DNA of 54,742 bases from an uncultured Microcaldota archaeon. Its GTDB lineage: Archaea; Micrarchaeota; Micrarchaeia; Anstonellales; Bilamarchaeaceae. The DNA lies in assembly GCA_903835325.1 (NCBI GenBank), contig CAILMU010000061.1, positions 1-54,742 of the forward strand. The letters run 5' to 3'. The position numbers and the translations under genes were made by a program. The notes beneath the pieces are model-generated. The model saw only the letters and a program-made list of their open reading frames with translations, was not told the DNA's origin and did not search any database. Positions 33,855-43,400 of the stretch are shown piece after piece. Within the stretch, counting starts at the first letter, position 1, and the number at the start of each line of letters is the position of its first letter.

Positions 33855-34951
33855 TGGATGGAAAAACACGCGGTGCGCATTACCGGCCCTGGAAAAAAAA
33901 CAGTGAAACCATCGCACCCGAATCCGGAGCGCCGCTCTTTTCATTGAAGATCCTCGCATCGCTCATACTGCTCATCTCATGCTCCTTCGCCGTTTCATGC
34001 GTCCAAAATGCCGGGCAGAAGGTCATGGACGGCGCCGGCCCCATCATCATCGTCGCCGCTTTCCTGAGCGTCGCGGTCATCGCGATCGCCTACATGTACG
34101 GCTCTGCCATGGGGAACGCCCATTCAATCGTCTTCGCCAAAGACGAGCTATATCACCTAGGCTTCTCGCTCGTGCTGGTGCTGTCCATCAGCGGGATAAT
34201 CGCCTCGTCGTGCCTCGTCACCGGATATATATTCGACATCGCTTTCTCTCAGCTCGGGGGCGGGCTTTACAACAGCTGCGGCGGATCCGGCGCTGAGCTC
34301 GGGGACCTCCAGTCCTGCACCATATCCCAGGCGATAAGCGATGCCGAGATGATGACGACGCAGTTCACCGCCATGGACATAAACAGCATGATGAGCGCGA
34401 ACTGGGCCTACACATACGCAGTGCCTTTCAGCGATGTGGTCACCACGGTCGCATCGGGATACAAGAAAACGTACGCCATGCAGTACGAGACGCTGACGAA
34501 CACGTTCGTCCTGCCTGCCCTGGTGAGCCTCAAGATGCAGAAGGTGCTTGTCGGCCTGCTGAGCAGGTACTCCATCGAGATCATCCTTCCCCTCGGATTC
34601 ATATTCAGGATGGTGCCCCCTGTGCGCCGTTTCGGGAATTTCCTGCTCGCCCTATCGCTGGGTCTCTATATCGTGATACCTTTCTTCACGACCTTCAATT
34701 ATCTGATGTACGATGCGGTGAATTGCGCCTGCAACGACTATTCCTCCATCCTCCATGACACCGTGCTCGACAACAACGGCGCGCAGTACGGGTTCGGTAT
34801 TCACGAATGCGGGGTCGCATGCAGCAGCGCCAACGGATTCTGGACCGTTGCCCGGCTGATTCCGCAGGCTTTCTTCCTGCCGAACCTGACGCTCGCCCTT
34901 TTTGTCACCTTCCTTTCAGCTATCAATAAAGCCCTGAGCGTGATCGGATGA
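33854..34951 (+). CDS. Cluster gene 3, copy B: polytopic membrane protein
   Basis: This 365-residue counterpart of the protein at 16432 has a longer hydrophilic N-terminus (about 30 residues, MDGKTRGAHYRPW) before the first helix. The shared blocks are AYMYGSAMGNAHSIVFAKDE (about 75-94) and LPLGFIFRMVPPVRRFGNF (about 237-256), with the C-terminal helix FFLPNLTLALFVTFLSAINK. Compared with copy A it has a Cys-containing insert before the last helix (NCACNDY, HECGVACSS). The ATG overlapping the gene 2 stop is the start; the frame is open further upstream but only inside gene 2. A 4-nt ATGA overlap leads into gene 4. Confidence 0.85.
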   Translation: MDGKTRGAHYRPWKKNSETIAPESGAPLFSLKILASLILLISCSFAVSCVQNAGQKVMDGAGPIIIVAAFLSVAVIAIAYMYGSAMGNAHSIVFAKDELYHLGFSLVLVLSISGIIASSCLVTGYIFDIAFSQLGGGLYNSCGGSGAELGDLQSCTISQAISDAEMMTTQFTAMDINSMMSANWAYTYAVPFSDVVTTVASGYKKTYAMQYETLTNTFVLPALVSLKMQKVLVGLLSRYSIEIILPLGFIFRMVPPVRRFGNFLLALSLGLYIVIPFFTTFNYLMYDAVNCACNDYSSILHDTVLDNNGAQYGFGIHECGVACSSANGFWTVARLIPQAFFLPNLTLALFVTFLSAINKALSVIG

Positions 34952-37272
34952 AGAATACCGCGCTGTTCTGCCTGATAGTCCTCAGCGCCATCTCCAGCGC
35001 CCAGGTCTCGAGCGCGATGCTGAGCGAAGCAGGCCAGAGCAGTAGCGTGGTCCATGAGCTCTTCACGAACTGGCAGGCCCTCTCGGTCATGGCGATAATG
35101 CTCTCGGCCATGCTTGTCGCGATCGCTTATATGCTCGGCATAGGTTTCGAGATCCCGGGCCTAAGGGCATGGGCCGGGACCGAGCTCGGCCAGGTGATAG
35201 CGAGCGTCTTGATACTCGTAACGATGATGGCCGTGCTGGCTATGATAGATGCCGAGGTATCGCTCCTGGTCAACAGCCAGGTGGATGGGATGGTCAGCTG
35301 CAAGATAGCTGGTGAACCTTGCCTCAAGGACGCGGCGACATTCTACCTCAACGGGTATATCGATTCCGCCAAGGCATCCATCCGCAACCTCCTGATAGGC
35401 AACATGGATGTCTCCAACGCCGCCGCGCAGCGGAGTTTCTACAGCTGCTATTCCGCCATCCTGCCTCTCCCATGCCTGCAGTACTCTTCCGGGTGGTCGC
35501 ATGGGACAGTGGCCGTGCTCCAGCTGGACACGAACCAGGTGCTCTACGAATATTACAGCTCGATGCTGTCCTCGATGGAAGCGCAGAAGGCGTTCGTCGA
35601 GGACGTCTGCTTCAAGATCGCGCCTTTCATCCTGGCGACAGGCATCGTGGCAAGGACGTTCTTCGCCACCCGGAAGCTCGGCGGGCTGCTTATCGCCGGG
35701 GCGCTGGCCCTCATGTTCGTCCTTCCGATGATGTACATCTTCGATTGGATGACCCTGAATTCGCAGTTCACGAGCGACAAGACGTACGGGGACCAGGCGA
35801 GCCTCTGCCCCGACGAATGCCAGCTCACACCGCCCCTGGTGTACGATTCGAAACAGCCGGATGTCACTTATAGTCAGAAGGACCTCTACAACATGTTCTA
35901 CTATGCCTACAAGGACCCCCTGATAGCCAAGAACCTGACCACCGGCAAGCTCTTATCATACGACTGGACGACCAAGCCTGTTTCTATCGGACCGGCGCTT
36001 GTCCCGCCGGATCCCATCCTGGTGTCGTGCGAGGCCAGCTCTTATGTCGCCATCGACAGCCTCGGGAGCGATTACAAAGGCAAATGCGCAGCGATGATAA
36101 ACAACTCGCTCGTCGTGGACACATGCGGGAGCGTGAACCTTTATGCGGAAGTCGACAGCGTGAAGGCATCATTAAATCCAGGCCAGCCGGGAACCGTCGA
36201 GAAGACGAATGTATATGTAGGGAACACCTCGATAGCATGCCCGTATGTGTGCAGGGAGCTCCCGTACCCTTACACGAACCCGTTCTGCGAACCGCCGATC
36301 ATCCAGAGGGCGTGCGCGGCGATGCCGCCCGTATGCAAGATCAGCCGCAAGGCGAACGCGAAGACACTCGACCAGTTCATGGAAGAGAACCTCAGCTGCG
36401 TGCAGGAATGCAAGATAGTCCCTCCATTGAAAGACGACTGCAACAACGCCAGCTGCCTCGACTCGAGGTTCGACTGCAGGATATCCAAGAGGGATGACCT
36501 GGGTTTCAGAACGCCGCTGCTCGCCTCGTCAGCTGAAGGCGGGGCGATCGCGGACGAGGTGAAAAGGTGCGACTTGGCCAAGGACTGCCCGGCAGACCTC
36601 AACGCGAGCAAATCCTGCGTCTATGTCCTTCCTGCCGATACCAAGAGCTGCGCGGACTTGTGCCCGAAGTGCCCTGCAGAATGCAGGATAGCAGGGGACG
36701 ATCCGACAGACCCGAAGAAGACGCTGCCGAATGACTGCTACAGCGGAGGCCAGCTGATAACCGAGTGCAGCGAGGCGAACTGCCCTGAATCCTGCAAGAT
36801 CCCCATAGAAAGGATAATACGCCTCGATCCAGGATATAAGGCATGCAACAGCACCGCGGGGAACATCTGCCCCTGGTCATGCAGGGTCGGGGGCGTGGTC
36901 CCGGTCCCCGACGGATGCGACAAGACGGCCTGCGACCTGACGGTCTGCTCAGGGGCCTACAAGGAGACGGTCCCTTCGTCCTCATGCCAGAAATGCCTCG
37001 ATGTCGATGCCAACTTCCAGTTCGACCCGCCTGTGATGACCAACTGCGCTGATTTTTGCGCCGCCCCTAAGAATCCGGCGGAGCCGTCCACAGCTCCGCT
37101 CACCATGGAGGGTTTCGTGGGCGGGCCAGATTACCGCAACATAGCCCAGCTGCTGGTGCAGGCTTATCTGCTGCCATTGTTCAATTTCACGGTCGCGATA
37201 ATGTTCATCCAATCTTTCTCAGGCATGCTCGGAGGGGATATCGAGATCCCGGGGATAACCAAGGTGCTATGA
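34948..37272 (+). CDS. Cluster gene 4, copy B: membrane protein with large Cys-rich ectodomain
   Basis: This 774-residue counterpart of the protein at 17442 has a signal peptide at about 1-20. The shared block is AYMLGIGFEIPGLRAWAGTE, and the second block is TGIVARTFFATRKLGGLLIA. The exported Cys-rich domain spans about 288-709 and starts CPDECQLTPPLVYD. The C-x3-C-[RK]-[VI] units recur five times as in copy A (QECKI, FDCRI, AECRI, ESCKI, WSCRV). The strongest conservation is around CRELPYPYTNPFC and TVPSSSCQKCLDVDANF, implying a conserved fold. It ends SGMLGGDIEIPGITKVL. The operon spacing is the same as copy A: 4-nt overlap before, 1 nt after. Confidence 0.85.
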   Translation: MKNTALFCLIVLSAISSAQVSSAMLSEAGQSSSVVHELFTNWQALSVMAIMLSAMLVAIAYMLGIGFEIPGLRAWAGTELGQVIASVLILVTMMAVLAMIDAEVSLLVNSQVDGMVSCKIAGEPCLKDAATFYLNGYIDSAKASIRNLLIGNMDVSNAAAQRSFYSCYSAILPLPCLQYSSGWSHGTVAVLQLDTNQVLYEYYSSMLSSMEAQKAFVEDVCFKIAPFILATGIVARTFFATRKLGGLLIAGALALMFVLPMMYIFDWMTLNSQFTSDKTYGDQASLCPDECQLTPPLVYDSKQPDVTYSQKDLYNMFYYAYKDPLIAKNLTTGKLLSYDWTTKPVSIGPALVPPDPILVSCEASSYVAIDSLGSDYKGKCAAMINNSLVVDTCGSVNLYAEVDSVKASLNPGQPGTVEKTNVYVGNTSIACPYVCRELPYPYTNPFCEPPIIQRACAAMPPVCKISRKANAKTLDQFMEENLSCVQECKIVPPLKDDCNNASCLDSRFDCRISKRDDLGFRTPLLASSAEGGAIADEVKRCDLAKDCPADLNASKSCVYVLPADTKSCADLCPKCPAECRIAGDDPTDPKKTLPNDCYSGGQLITECSEANCPESCKIPIERIIRLDPGYKACNSTAGNICPWSCRVGGVVPVPDGCDKTACDLTVCSGAYKETVPSSSCQKCLDVDANFQFDPPVMTNCADFCAAPKNPAEPSTAPLTMEGFVGGPDYRNIAQLLVQAYLLPLFNFTVAIMFIQSFSGMLGGDIEIPGITKVL

Positions 37273-37273
37273 C

Positions 37274-38287
37274 ATGAACAGGACACTGATAGGTATTTTG
37301 GCCGTGCTCACCTTGACCACCATGTCGCATGCCGCTGGCTGGCAGGGGCTGGCCGGTATCGCGGTCATCACATCGGCATGCATGCTCGCCCTCATCTACA
37401 TGATAGGCTTCGGGTTCGGCATCAACGAGCTGATGATGACATCGAAGGAGGAGGCGTACCAGCTCGTGGTGGTCATGGCCCTGATCGGCGGATTCGTCCT
37501 GATCGAGACCGGGGGCGACGCGCTCTTCGGCGCGATAATCGGCCAGGGGACCGGCATGCAGATGATGGCGACTTCGATGACGGCCTCGAAGATCGCGGTC
37601 CTTGGCGGGATATTCGGCAATATCGCCGACGCGGAGAGCCGCATAGCCAAACAGGGGACGATGACGCTCAACTGCAACATCCTAGGCGTAGGCCAGGTGG
37701 TTAGCGGATGCGGGGGCTACAGCATGGTGAGCCCGGCCCTCTCAGGTGTCGAGGCCACGGTGGGCCTCGCTATAGCTGAGCTCAGCTCGCTGACACGGCT
37801 GATGGGGATAGGAATGGCGAACTCGTTTTCGCTGCTGCTGCCGATCGGCATAATATTCCGCACATTCAAGCTCACGCGGGGCGCTGGGGGGCTGATAATC
37901 GGGGTGGCGGTCGCGCTCTATTTCGTGCTTCCGCTGTCCATGATATCCATGTGGCAGATAGCGGACCAGTTCAAGGATACCCGTTATGTCGGAACAGCTC
38001 CTTACATAGAGGTGCCCGACTGCGAGCCTGCCCAGACGAGCGACGTCTCATCATCGGAAGAAGGCGGGGTCGCCCAGGGCATGGGCTTCCCATCCAGCAA
38101 CGCAGGCAAGGCAATGGGCATCTTCATGCGTGTCATCGACGCGGTGCCGTTCTATCTTTTCCCGGCGCTGATATATGGCATCATAACGCCTGCGATAGCG
38201 CTCCTGATAACCGTCGCGAGCATCAGGGTGCTGAGCGCCCTCGGAGGCGCAGAGGTGGACGTGAGCGTCCTTTCCAGGGTGATATGA
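37274..38287 (+). CDS. Cluster gene 5, copy B: polytopic membrane protein
   Basis: This 337-residue counterpart of the protein at 19789 has a signal peptide at about 1-20 (ending SHAAG). The shared early block is IYMIGFGFGINELMMTSKEE and the late block is LLPIGIIFRTFKLTRGAGGL with YFVLPLSMIS. The tail is GGAEVDVSVLSRVI. The exported loop keeps the Cys pair (NCNIL, SGCGGYSMVSPA). A short extra segment rich in Ser/Glu/Gly (about 253-275) lies before the last helices. It starts 1 nt after the gene 4 stop. Confidence 0.85.
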   Translation: MNRTLIGILAVLTLTTMSHAAGWQGLAGIAVITSACMLALIYMIGFGFGINELMMTSKEEAYQLVVVMALIGGFVLIETGGDALFGAIIGQGTGMQMMATSMTASKIAVLGGIFGNIADAESRIAKQGTMTLNCNILGVGQVVSGCGGYSMVSPALSGVEATVGLAIAELSSLTRLMGIGMANSFSLLLPIGIIFRTFKLTRGAGGLIIGVAVALYFVLPLSMISMWQIADQFKDTRYVGTAPYIEVPDCEPAQTSDVSSSEEGGVAQGMGFPSSNAGKAMGIFMRVIDAVPFYLFPALIYGIITPAIALLITVASIRVLSALGGAEVDVSVLSRVI

Positions 38288-38338
38288 ATAATAGACAACA
38301 TATGCACCACCGCTTTCAACGTCTTCGTAGATTCCCAG

Positions 38339-39367
38339 GTGCTGCCAATCGCCGGAATATCGGCGGTTGCGACAGGTGCGATAATCGCCGCAGTGTACAT
38401 GTACGGCCATGCCACCAGCAACCCGAAGCTCAATGAATGGTCCAAGACAGAAGCCGTCCAGCTCCCGGTCTCGATGGCGTCGGTGTTCCTGATAATACTG
38501 GTGATGAATTCGTTCTGCGCTATCGACATCAACAGCGTGAGGGGCATTTTCGGCAAGCCCCCCATCGTCCTCGCCACGCCCGGGGCGACGACGAATATCT
38601 ATTATGCGGCCGAGAGCTACCTTGTCCAGAGCGCGTCTTTTTCCAGGGACGCCATGATAATCGCGAGGTATCACCATTCGGTCTACAATATCCTCCTGAT
38701 GCGGAGCACCTACAGGTGCGACGCATGGTGCTGGTTCGGTAACTCAGGCACGACGTTCCAGGGGTTTGCCGGATATTCAGGCAGGCTCAACCTGATGGGC
38801 CTGCTCTTCAACACCGCGCTGACATCGTATCTGTCCGCGCTCAACAGCCTCCTCATCTTCCTGTTCGTGAAAAGGGGGTTCATCCTTCTCCTGCTTCCCA
38901 TGGGCGTCTTCCTGCGCTCGATGCCTTTCCTCCGGACTTTCGGCTCGGTCCTGATAGCCTTATCAATGTCCTTCTTCCTCATATATCCGGCGACGCTCGC
39001 AGTATTCTCGATGATGGATGGTGTCTTCGACGACCCGTTCCCGAAGGATGTGCAGTCGCCTTTGCCCGGGTCCCCCAGCTACAACGTGAAGGATTATTTC
39101 CTCAACGAAGCGAACATCTATGGCAGGGACAGCGAGACGCCCGACCTGTCTTCGGACGCCGAGCTGGATGACAGCGCCCTGATGGGCACATATTTCCCGT
39201 TGAGCGGGGAGTACCTGTTCGAGACCGTTGAGTTCGTGGCATACGCATTCATCGCCGCGGTGTTCCTGCCCACCGTCGCGCTGCTCGCCACCGTGGCGAG
39301 CGTGAGGTACCTGGCGAGGATGTACGGGGAGGAGATAGACCTCAGCAGGATAGTCCAGATGGTGTAG
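38339..39367 (+). CDS. Cluster gene 6, copy B: polytopic membrane protein, start codon uncertain
   Basis: This counterpart of the protein at 20779 shares VYMYGHATSNPKLNEWSKTE, LLPMGVFLRSMPFLRTFGS and the tail MYGEEIDLSRIVQMV. The GTG at 38339 gives 342 residues, but the frame is open back to 38288, and those 17 codons still match copy A (Cys, Phe, Phe, Ser, Val and Pro align around CTTAFNVFVDSQVLP). At the position of the copy A ATG there are two ATA codons and no ATG, GTG or TTG. The protein may therefore start at a non-standard codon near 38288, or may have lost about 17 residues. About six membrane segments are seen, and the external RSTYRCDAWCWFGNSG loop is conserved. Confidence 0.82.
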   Translation: MLPIAGISAVATGAIIAAVYMYGHATSNPKLNEWSKTEAVQLPVSMASVFLIILVMNSFCAIDINSVRGIFGKPPIVLATPGATTNIYYAAESYLVQSASFSRDAMIIARYHHSVYNILLMRSTYRCDAWCWFGNSGTTFQGFAGYSGRLNLMGLLFNTALTSYLSALNSLLIFLFVKRGFILLLLPMGVFLRSMPFLRTFGSVLIALSMSFFLIYPATLAVFSMMDGVFDDPFPKDVQSPLPGSPSYNVKDYFLNEANIYGRDSETPDLSSDAELDDSALMGTYFPLSGEYLFETVEFVAYAFIAAVFLPTVALLATVASVRYLARMYGEEIDLSRIVQMV

Positions 39368-39380
39368 GCATGGTGTTGAA

Positions 39381-40424
39381 ATGATAGGCAACTTCGCGAA
39401 TTTGATCCTTGACGAACTGACGCCCGGCTCAGACATCCTGAACGTGCCTGCCTGGATAGCCCTCGTGTTCGCGGCCACCATGGCCGTCTTCCTCATCCAC
39501 CTGATAATATACATGCTGGCCAAAGCGTTCGACATCGCGGACCTGAAAGCCTATTCAGAATCAGAGATGATGCAGGCCCTTGCCACGTTCCTGATGGCCG
39601 GGTTCATCGTGGTCATGCTCTCGAGCGCGGCGGATTTCGCGTACAAGGAATTCCTCAGCGGGGGCCAGATTCCCTGCGGCGATAATATGCTCTACATCAC
39701 AGGCCCCACCAGCTTCGGCGCCGACGGGCTCGATGTCATCCAATGCAGGCTCCTGGAGAAAGCGACCGCGATGAGCGAGCTCAAGACCCAGATATTAAAC
39801 TCTGCCGCGGGCTCGGGGATATTCGACCAGCTCAACGACCGGGTCAGCCTGATGGGCGCATCCGTATCCCAGGGCGACTGGGACTCCAAGACGTATTCGA
39901 CAGCCGAAGGGTACAGGTACGCGAACATCTTCGCGACCACGCTCCTTGCTTCGCTGAATGCCCAGGCGTTCTTCGTCATGTATATCAAGAAGAACATGAT
40001 ATCCTTCTTCCTGCCGATGGGCATCATACTGCGCGGGTTCAATTTCACAAGAGCGATAGGCGCGTTCTTCATAGCCCTCGCCATCGGGCTGTATTTCATC
40101 CTGCCCATCCTCTACCTGATCACGGACCCTGGATTCGTGAGGGTGCCGCCGACCGCATCGGCGATCACGACAGCTACATACTGCTACCAGACATTCAGCG
40201 GCGCCATCAACCTGGTGGGCCTGCCCAAGGTCCAGGCTATCGGCGAGGAGCAGACTGCGATGGATATGACCAGCATCAGCTCCGAGCTGAGCAGCACATA
40301 TATGAGCCTGCTCACCCATGCCTTCGTCGTGCTTTCGATCACGCTTGTGCTCGTCCGATACGGCATGACGCTGCTGGGAGGGGAGACGATGGAGCTCATG
40401 AGACTGGTCGGGAGGGTGGTCTGA
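39381..40424 (+). CDS. Cluster gene 7, copy B: polytopic membrane protein
   Basis: This 347-residue counterpart of the protein at 21894 has about six membrane segments. The shared early block is LAKAFDIADLKAYSESEMMQ, and the late block is FLPMGIILRGFNFTRAIGA with YFILPILYLITDPGF. The tail LLGGETMELMRLVGRVV is nearly identical to copy A. Cys residues in the external loop (PCGDNM, QCRLL) are kept. It starts at an ATG 13 nt after the gene 6 stop, and its stop overlaps gene 8 by 1 nt. Confidence 0.87.
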   Translation: MIGNFANLILDELTPGSDILNVPAWIALVFAATMAVFLIHLIIYMLAKAFDIADLKAYSESEMMQALATFLMAGFIVVMLSSAADFAYKEFLSGGQIPCGDNMLYITGPTSFGADGLDVIQCRLLEKATAMSELKTQILNSAAGSGIFDQLNDRVSLMGASVSQGDWDSKTYSTAEGYRYANIFATTLLASLNAQAFFVMYIKKNMISFFLPMGIILRGFNFTRAIGAFFIALAIGLYFILPILYLITDPGFVRVPPTASAITTATYCYQTFSGAINLVGLPKVQAIGEEQTAMDMTSISSELSSTYMSLLTHAFVVLSITLVLVRYGMTLLGGETMELMRLVGRVV

Positions 40425-43400
40425 TGAGGAGCGCCTATCTGCTTATCGCGGCCGTGCTGGCTCTTTCATCACTCTACGGGTGCCTCGAGACGAACAAGGA
40501 TTTCACGTGCTGCCTGCGCCACTATGCGAACGACACCGGCAAATGCAAGATGTACAATTCGACCGACCCGAACAACCCCCTGGATCTTTCCGCTAAGACC
40601 AATTGGTGCAACATGACAGCGAATGTCTGCAATGTTACTACGAAGGACCAGAAGGTGACGGGCTTCTGGCCGAACATCGTCTTGAGCCCGGCCGAGCATT
40701 CCCTCATACCGATATGCACCGAGCTGGGCCCGCAGCAATGCATCGACCCGAAATGCCGGGTGATGGTATGCGGGGATTTCGAATTCCGCCCAAAGGTGCC
40801 GCCGACCGTGGAGGATTCGCAGAAGGCCGCTTCCAAGCAGTCGGGGAGCTCGGCCATCAACCTCTACCACGGCCAGTGCCAGTTCCTGCCGATGGATTAC
40901 AAGCTCGCGGGCATAATGAAGAACTCCCAGGGCTATCTGAGCAGGTTCAGGATAGGGCTCGGCACCACGTTCGATGAATATGCAAAGTACAGCGCGTTCT
41001 TCCCGATATCCGACAAATTCTGCAACATCAACACGCTCGGCACCATAGACCGCTTCCAGAATTATCTTGTCCCGGCGCAGATGAAGTTCGATCCCCTCAC
41101 AGGCATCAATGACAGCTGCGTCTCGGACCAGGACCCGGCGCAGGCCCCGCCGCCGCTGAAACTGGGGAACCTCAATCTCGGCCCGACCAACCAGCCGGTG
41201 ACAGGATACAAGATGGCCGGCTTCATCAGGGAGGTCTCGTTCCCCGTTTCGGACATCAATACGAATTATTTCATGACACCGTATTCCCGGCCCGACCCGA
41301 AATTCTACGCAACCGAGCTCCAGAAAAGGTATCTGGACGATGCATACAACTACACCATGTGGGTCATCCATGTGAACGACAAGTTGAAGGACGCGAAGAT
41401 CCCGAAAGCCTCGCTAAGCACTGACTGCTCGAAGTGCGCGGGCCTGTGCGACCAGGTCCCGGCATGCATGGACGCGACGATATACGGCGAGCGGTGCAAG
41501 ACGGACTGGGCCAATTATGACAAGTATCTGGAGGAGAAGGCCGCAGCCGAGGCTGAAGTGACCAAGGCGTTGGGCGAGAGGCCGAAGGCGGCCCCGAAGG
41601 CGCTGTATGAATGCGACCCGAACCGGCCCTCCGAATGCCTGTCATCCAGATGCAGCACCGACGATTACAACCGGGTGAACCTGTTCGTGAGCGGGCAGGA
41701 GGTGGCGCTACCTTGCACGCTTTCCACGGTCCAGGCGCCGAATTACGATAAGATGTTCGAACCGAACCTATCGGCCGTGCTACCGCAGGACGGGAAGACG
41801 GTATACGATTCCGATCTCGGGTCTTTGATGGCGCCTTATGACACCTATGATGTCCTGCGGTGCGAACCCACGACAGACATCACATTCGACACCCCCGGGA
41901 GCAGCGTCGCGACGCACCACCTGGCCCAAGCCTCGTACAAGGCGGCCGGGAGCGACCAGTACACGGAGGGGACGGCGGGCGATATCGTATTGTTCAGCTA
42001 TGACAAGGCGAGATATCCGGCGGACCACATCTACCTGAAATACAAAACCGATATCACCAATACACCGCAAGACACGATATGCTCGAGCGGCGAGAGTTGC
42101 GCCGGGAAGTATGAGGCCGATTACTCTAATACAGGCAAGCCGGTGATCGGGTACACTGTCATGAACGGGCAGGACTTCCCCAACACGCTTTTCGCCAGGC
42201 TCTGCCAGCTCAATTCATCAACCGATTATGAGGTCGTGAAGATCAATAACGACACCGTATGCGGCGAGGATACGCATGCCCCGTTGGGCTCCTGCATGGT
42301 GGCCTGGGAGACTCCAGGCGGTTCGGTAGGGAATTCGCAGAAGAATTGCTATCATACGATGGGATGCGTGGCCCAGGGAGGAGGAAGCGACGCAGTCGCA
42401 TTCTTCTTCGCGACCGGATGCGCGATCCAAGGCCAGGGTTCGTGCAACAACCCCGAGATATCCCCTAACCTGGCGGACAGCTATTACGGGCTTTCGCGCA
42501 CATTCGGCAGCGGCGCTCTCTATAACGGCATTTCCACGTCATGGCAGGATTTCCCGGCGGAGATAAGACCGCAATTCCTCAATGACCTGCAGGCCATGCA
42601 TGCGAGGCCGGACGACAAAAATGATTTCCAGTCCAACAGGTACATGTGCCTCTCGCCGGAGTATCCTGGTCAGCAGACGCAGGCAGACTCCTCGCCCGAT
42701 TGCGTCGCTGATATCCCGAACGCCCCCAAGGAGATCGTCCTCATCCACAGCCTCGGCGCATGCGACTATGACCTGAAGCCCGGGACATTCCCGAAACTCA
42801 AGGAATACGGATGGTGCGACAGCTGCACGCTTGCGAGCATGGCCTACCAGAAGGTGGACCGGCTCGATATCCCGTATATCCCCCTGAACGAGGTGGGGTA
42901 TTCCTCGACAACTGGAAATCCCAAGAACTACACCTACCAGTTTCAGAAAGGGCCGGCTGTATTCGACGCATCGCAGCTGGCAGACAGCTTCAATTCCTCG
43001 CCCATCTGCACCTGGCAGCCGGTAGATGACAACAACAAATTAGCGTTCATGAGGTGCAACACCAGCACGGACTTCAAGCCTTACCACAAGCAGGATCCGG
43101 GCAACATACATGCCCCGCAGGAGGAGCCCGAAGCGACATACCTGAAGATGCAGATGGCCAGGTTCCAGCAGTCCGGCGCGATACCCATATTGGATTTGTC
43201 CGACGATGCGGACTGGGCGCCGATAGACGCAACGATATACGTCGATGAATCAGGCTTCTATGATAAATGCAAGAGCGACAATCAAGAGAGCGCCTCATCG
43301 TTCTGCAGTCTTGGTGCGTTGCAGTTGCAATACAAGCCCGCTTGTGAGAATGACTATCCGGGTGATATGGCGAAGGTATTGCAGTGCATGAATGACCGGT

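Noticed and set aside
39743..40423. 227-codon upstream extension of gene 8 of copy B
   Set aside because: It overlaps gene 7, which is conserved, and the lipoprotein signal peptide begins exactly at 40424.
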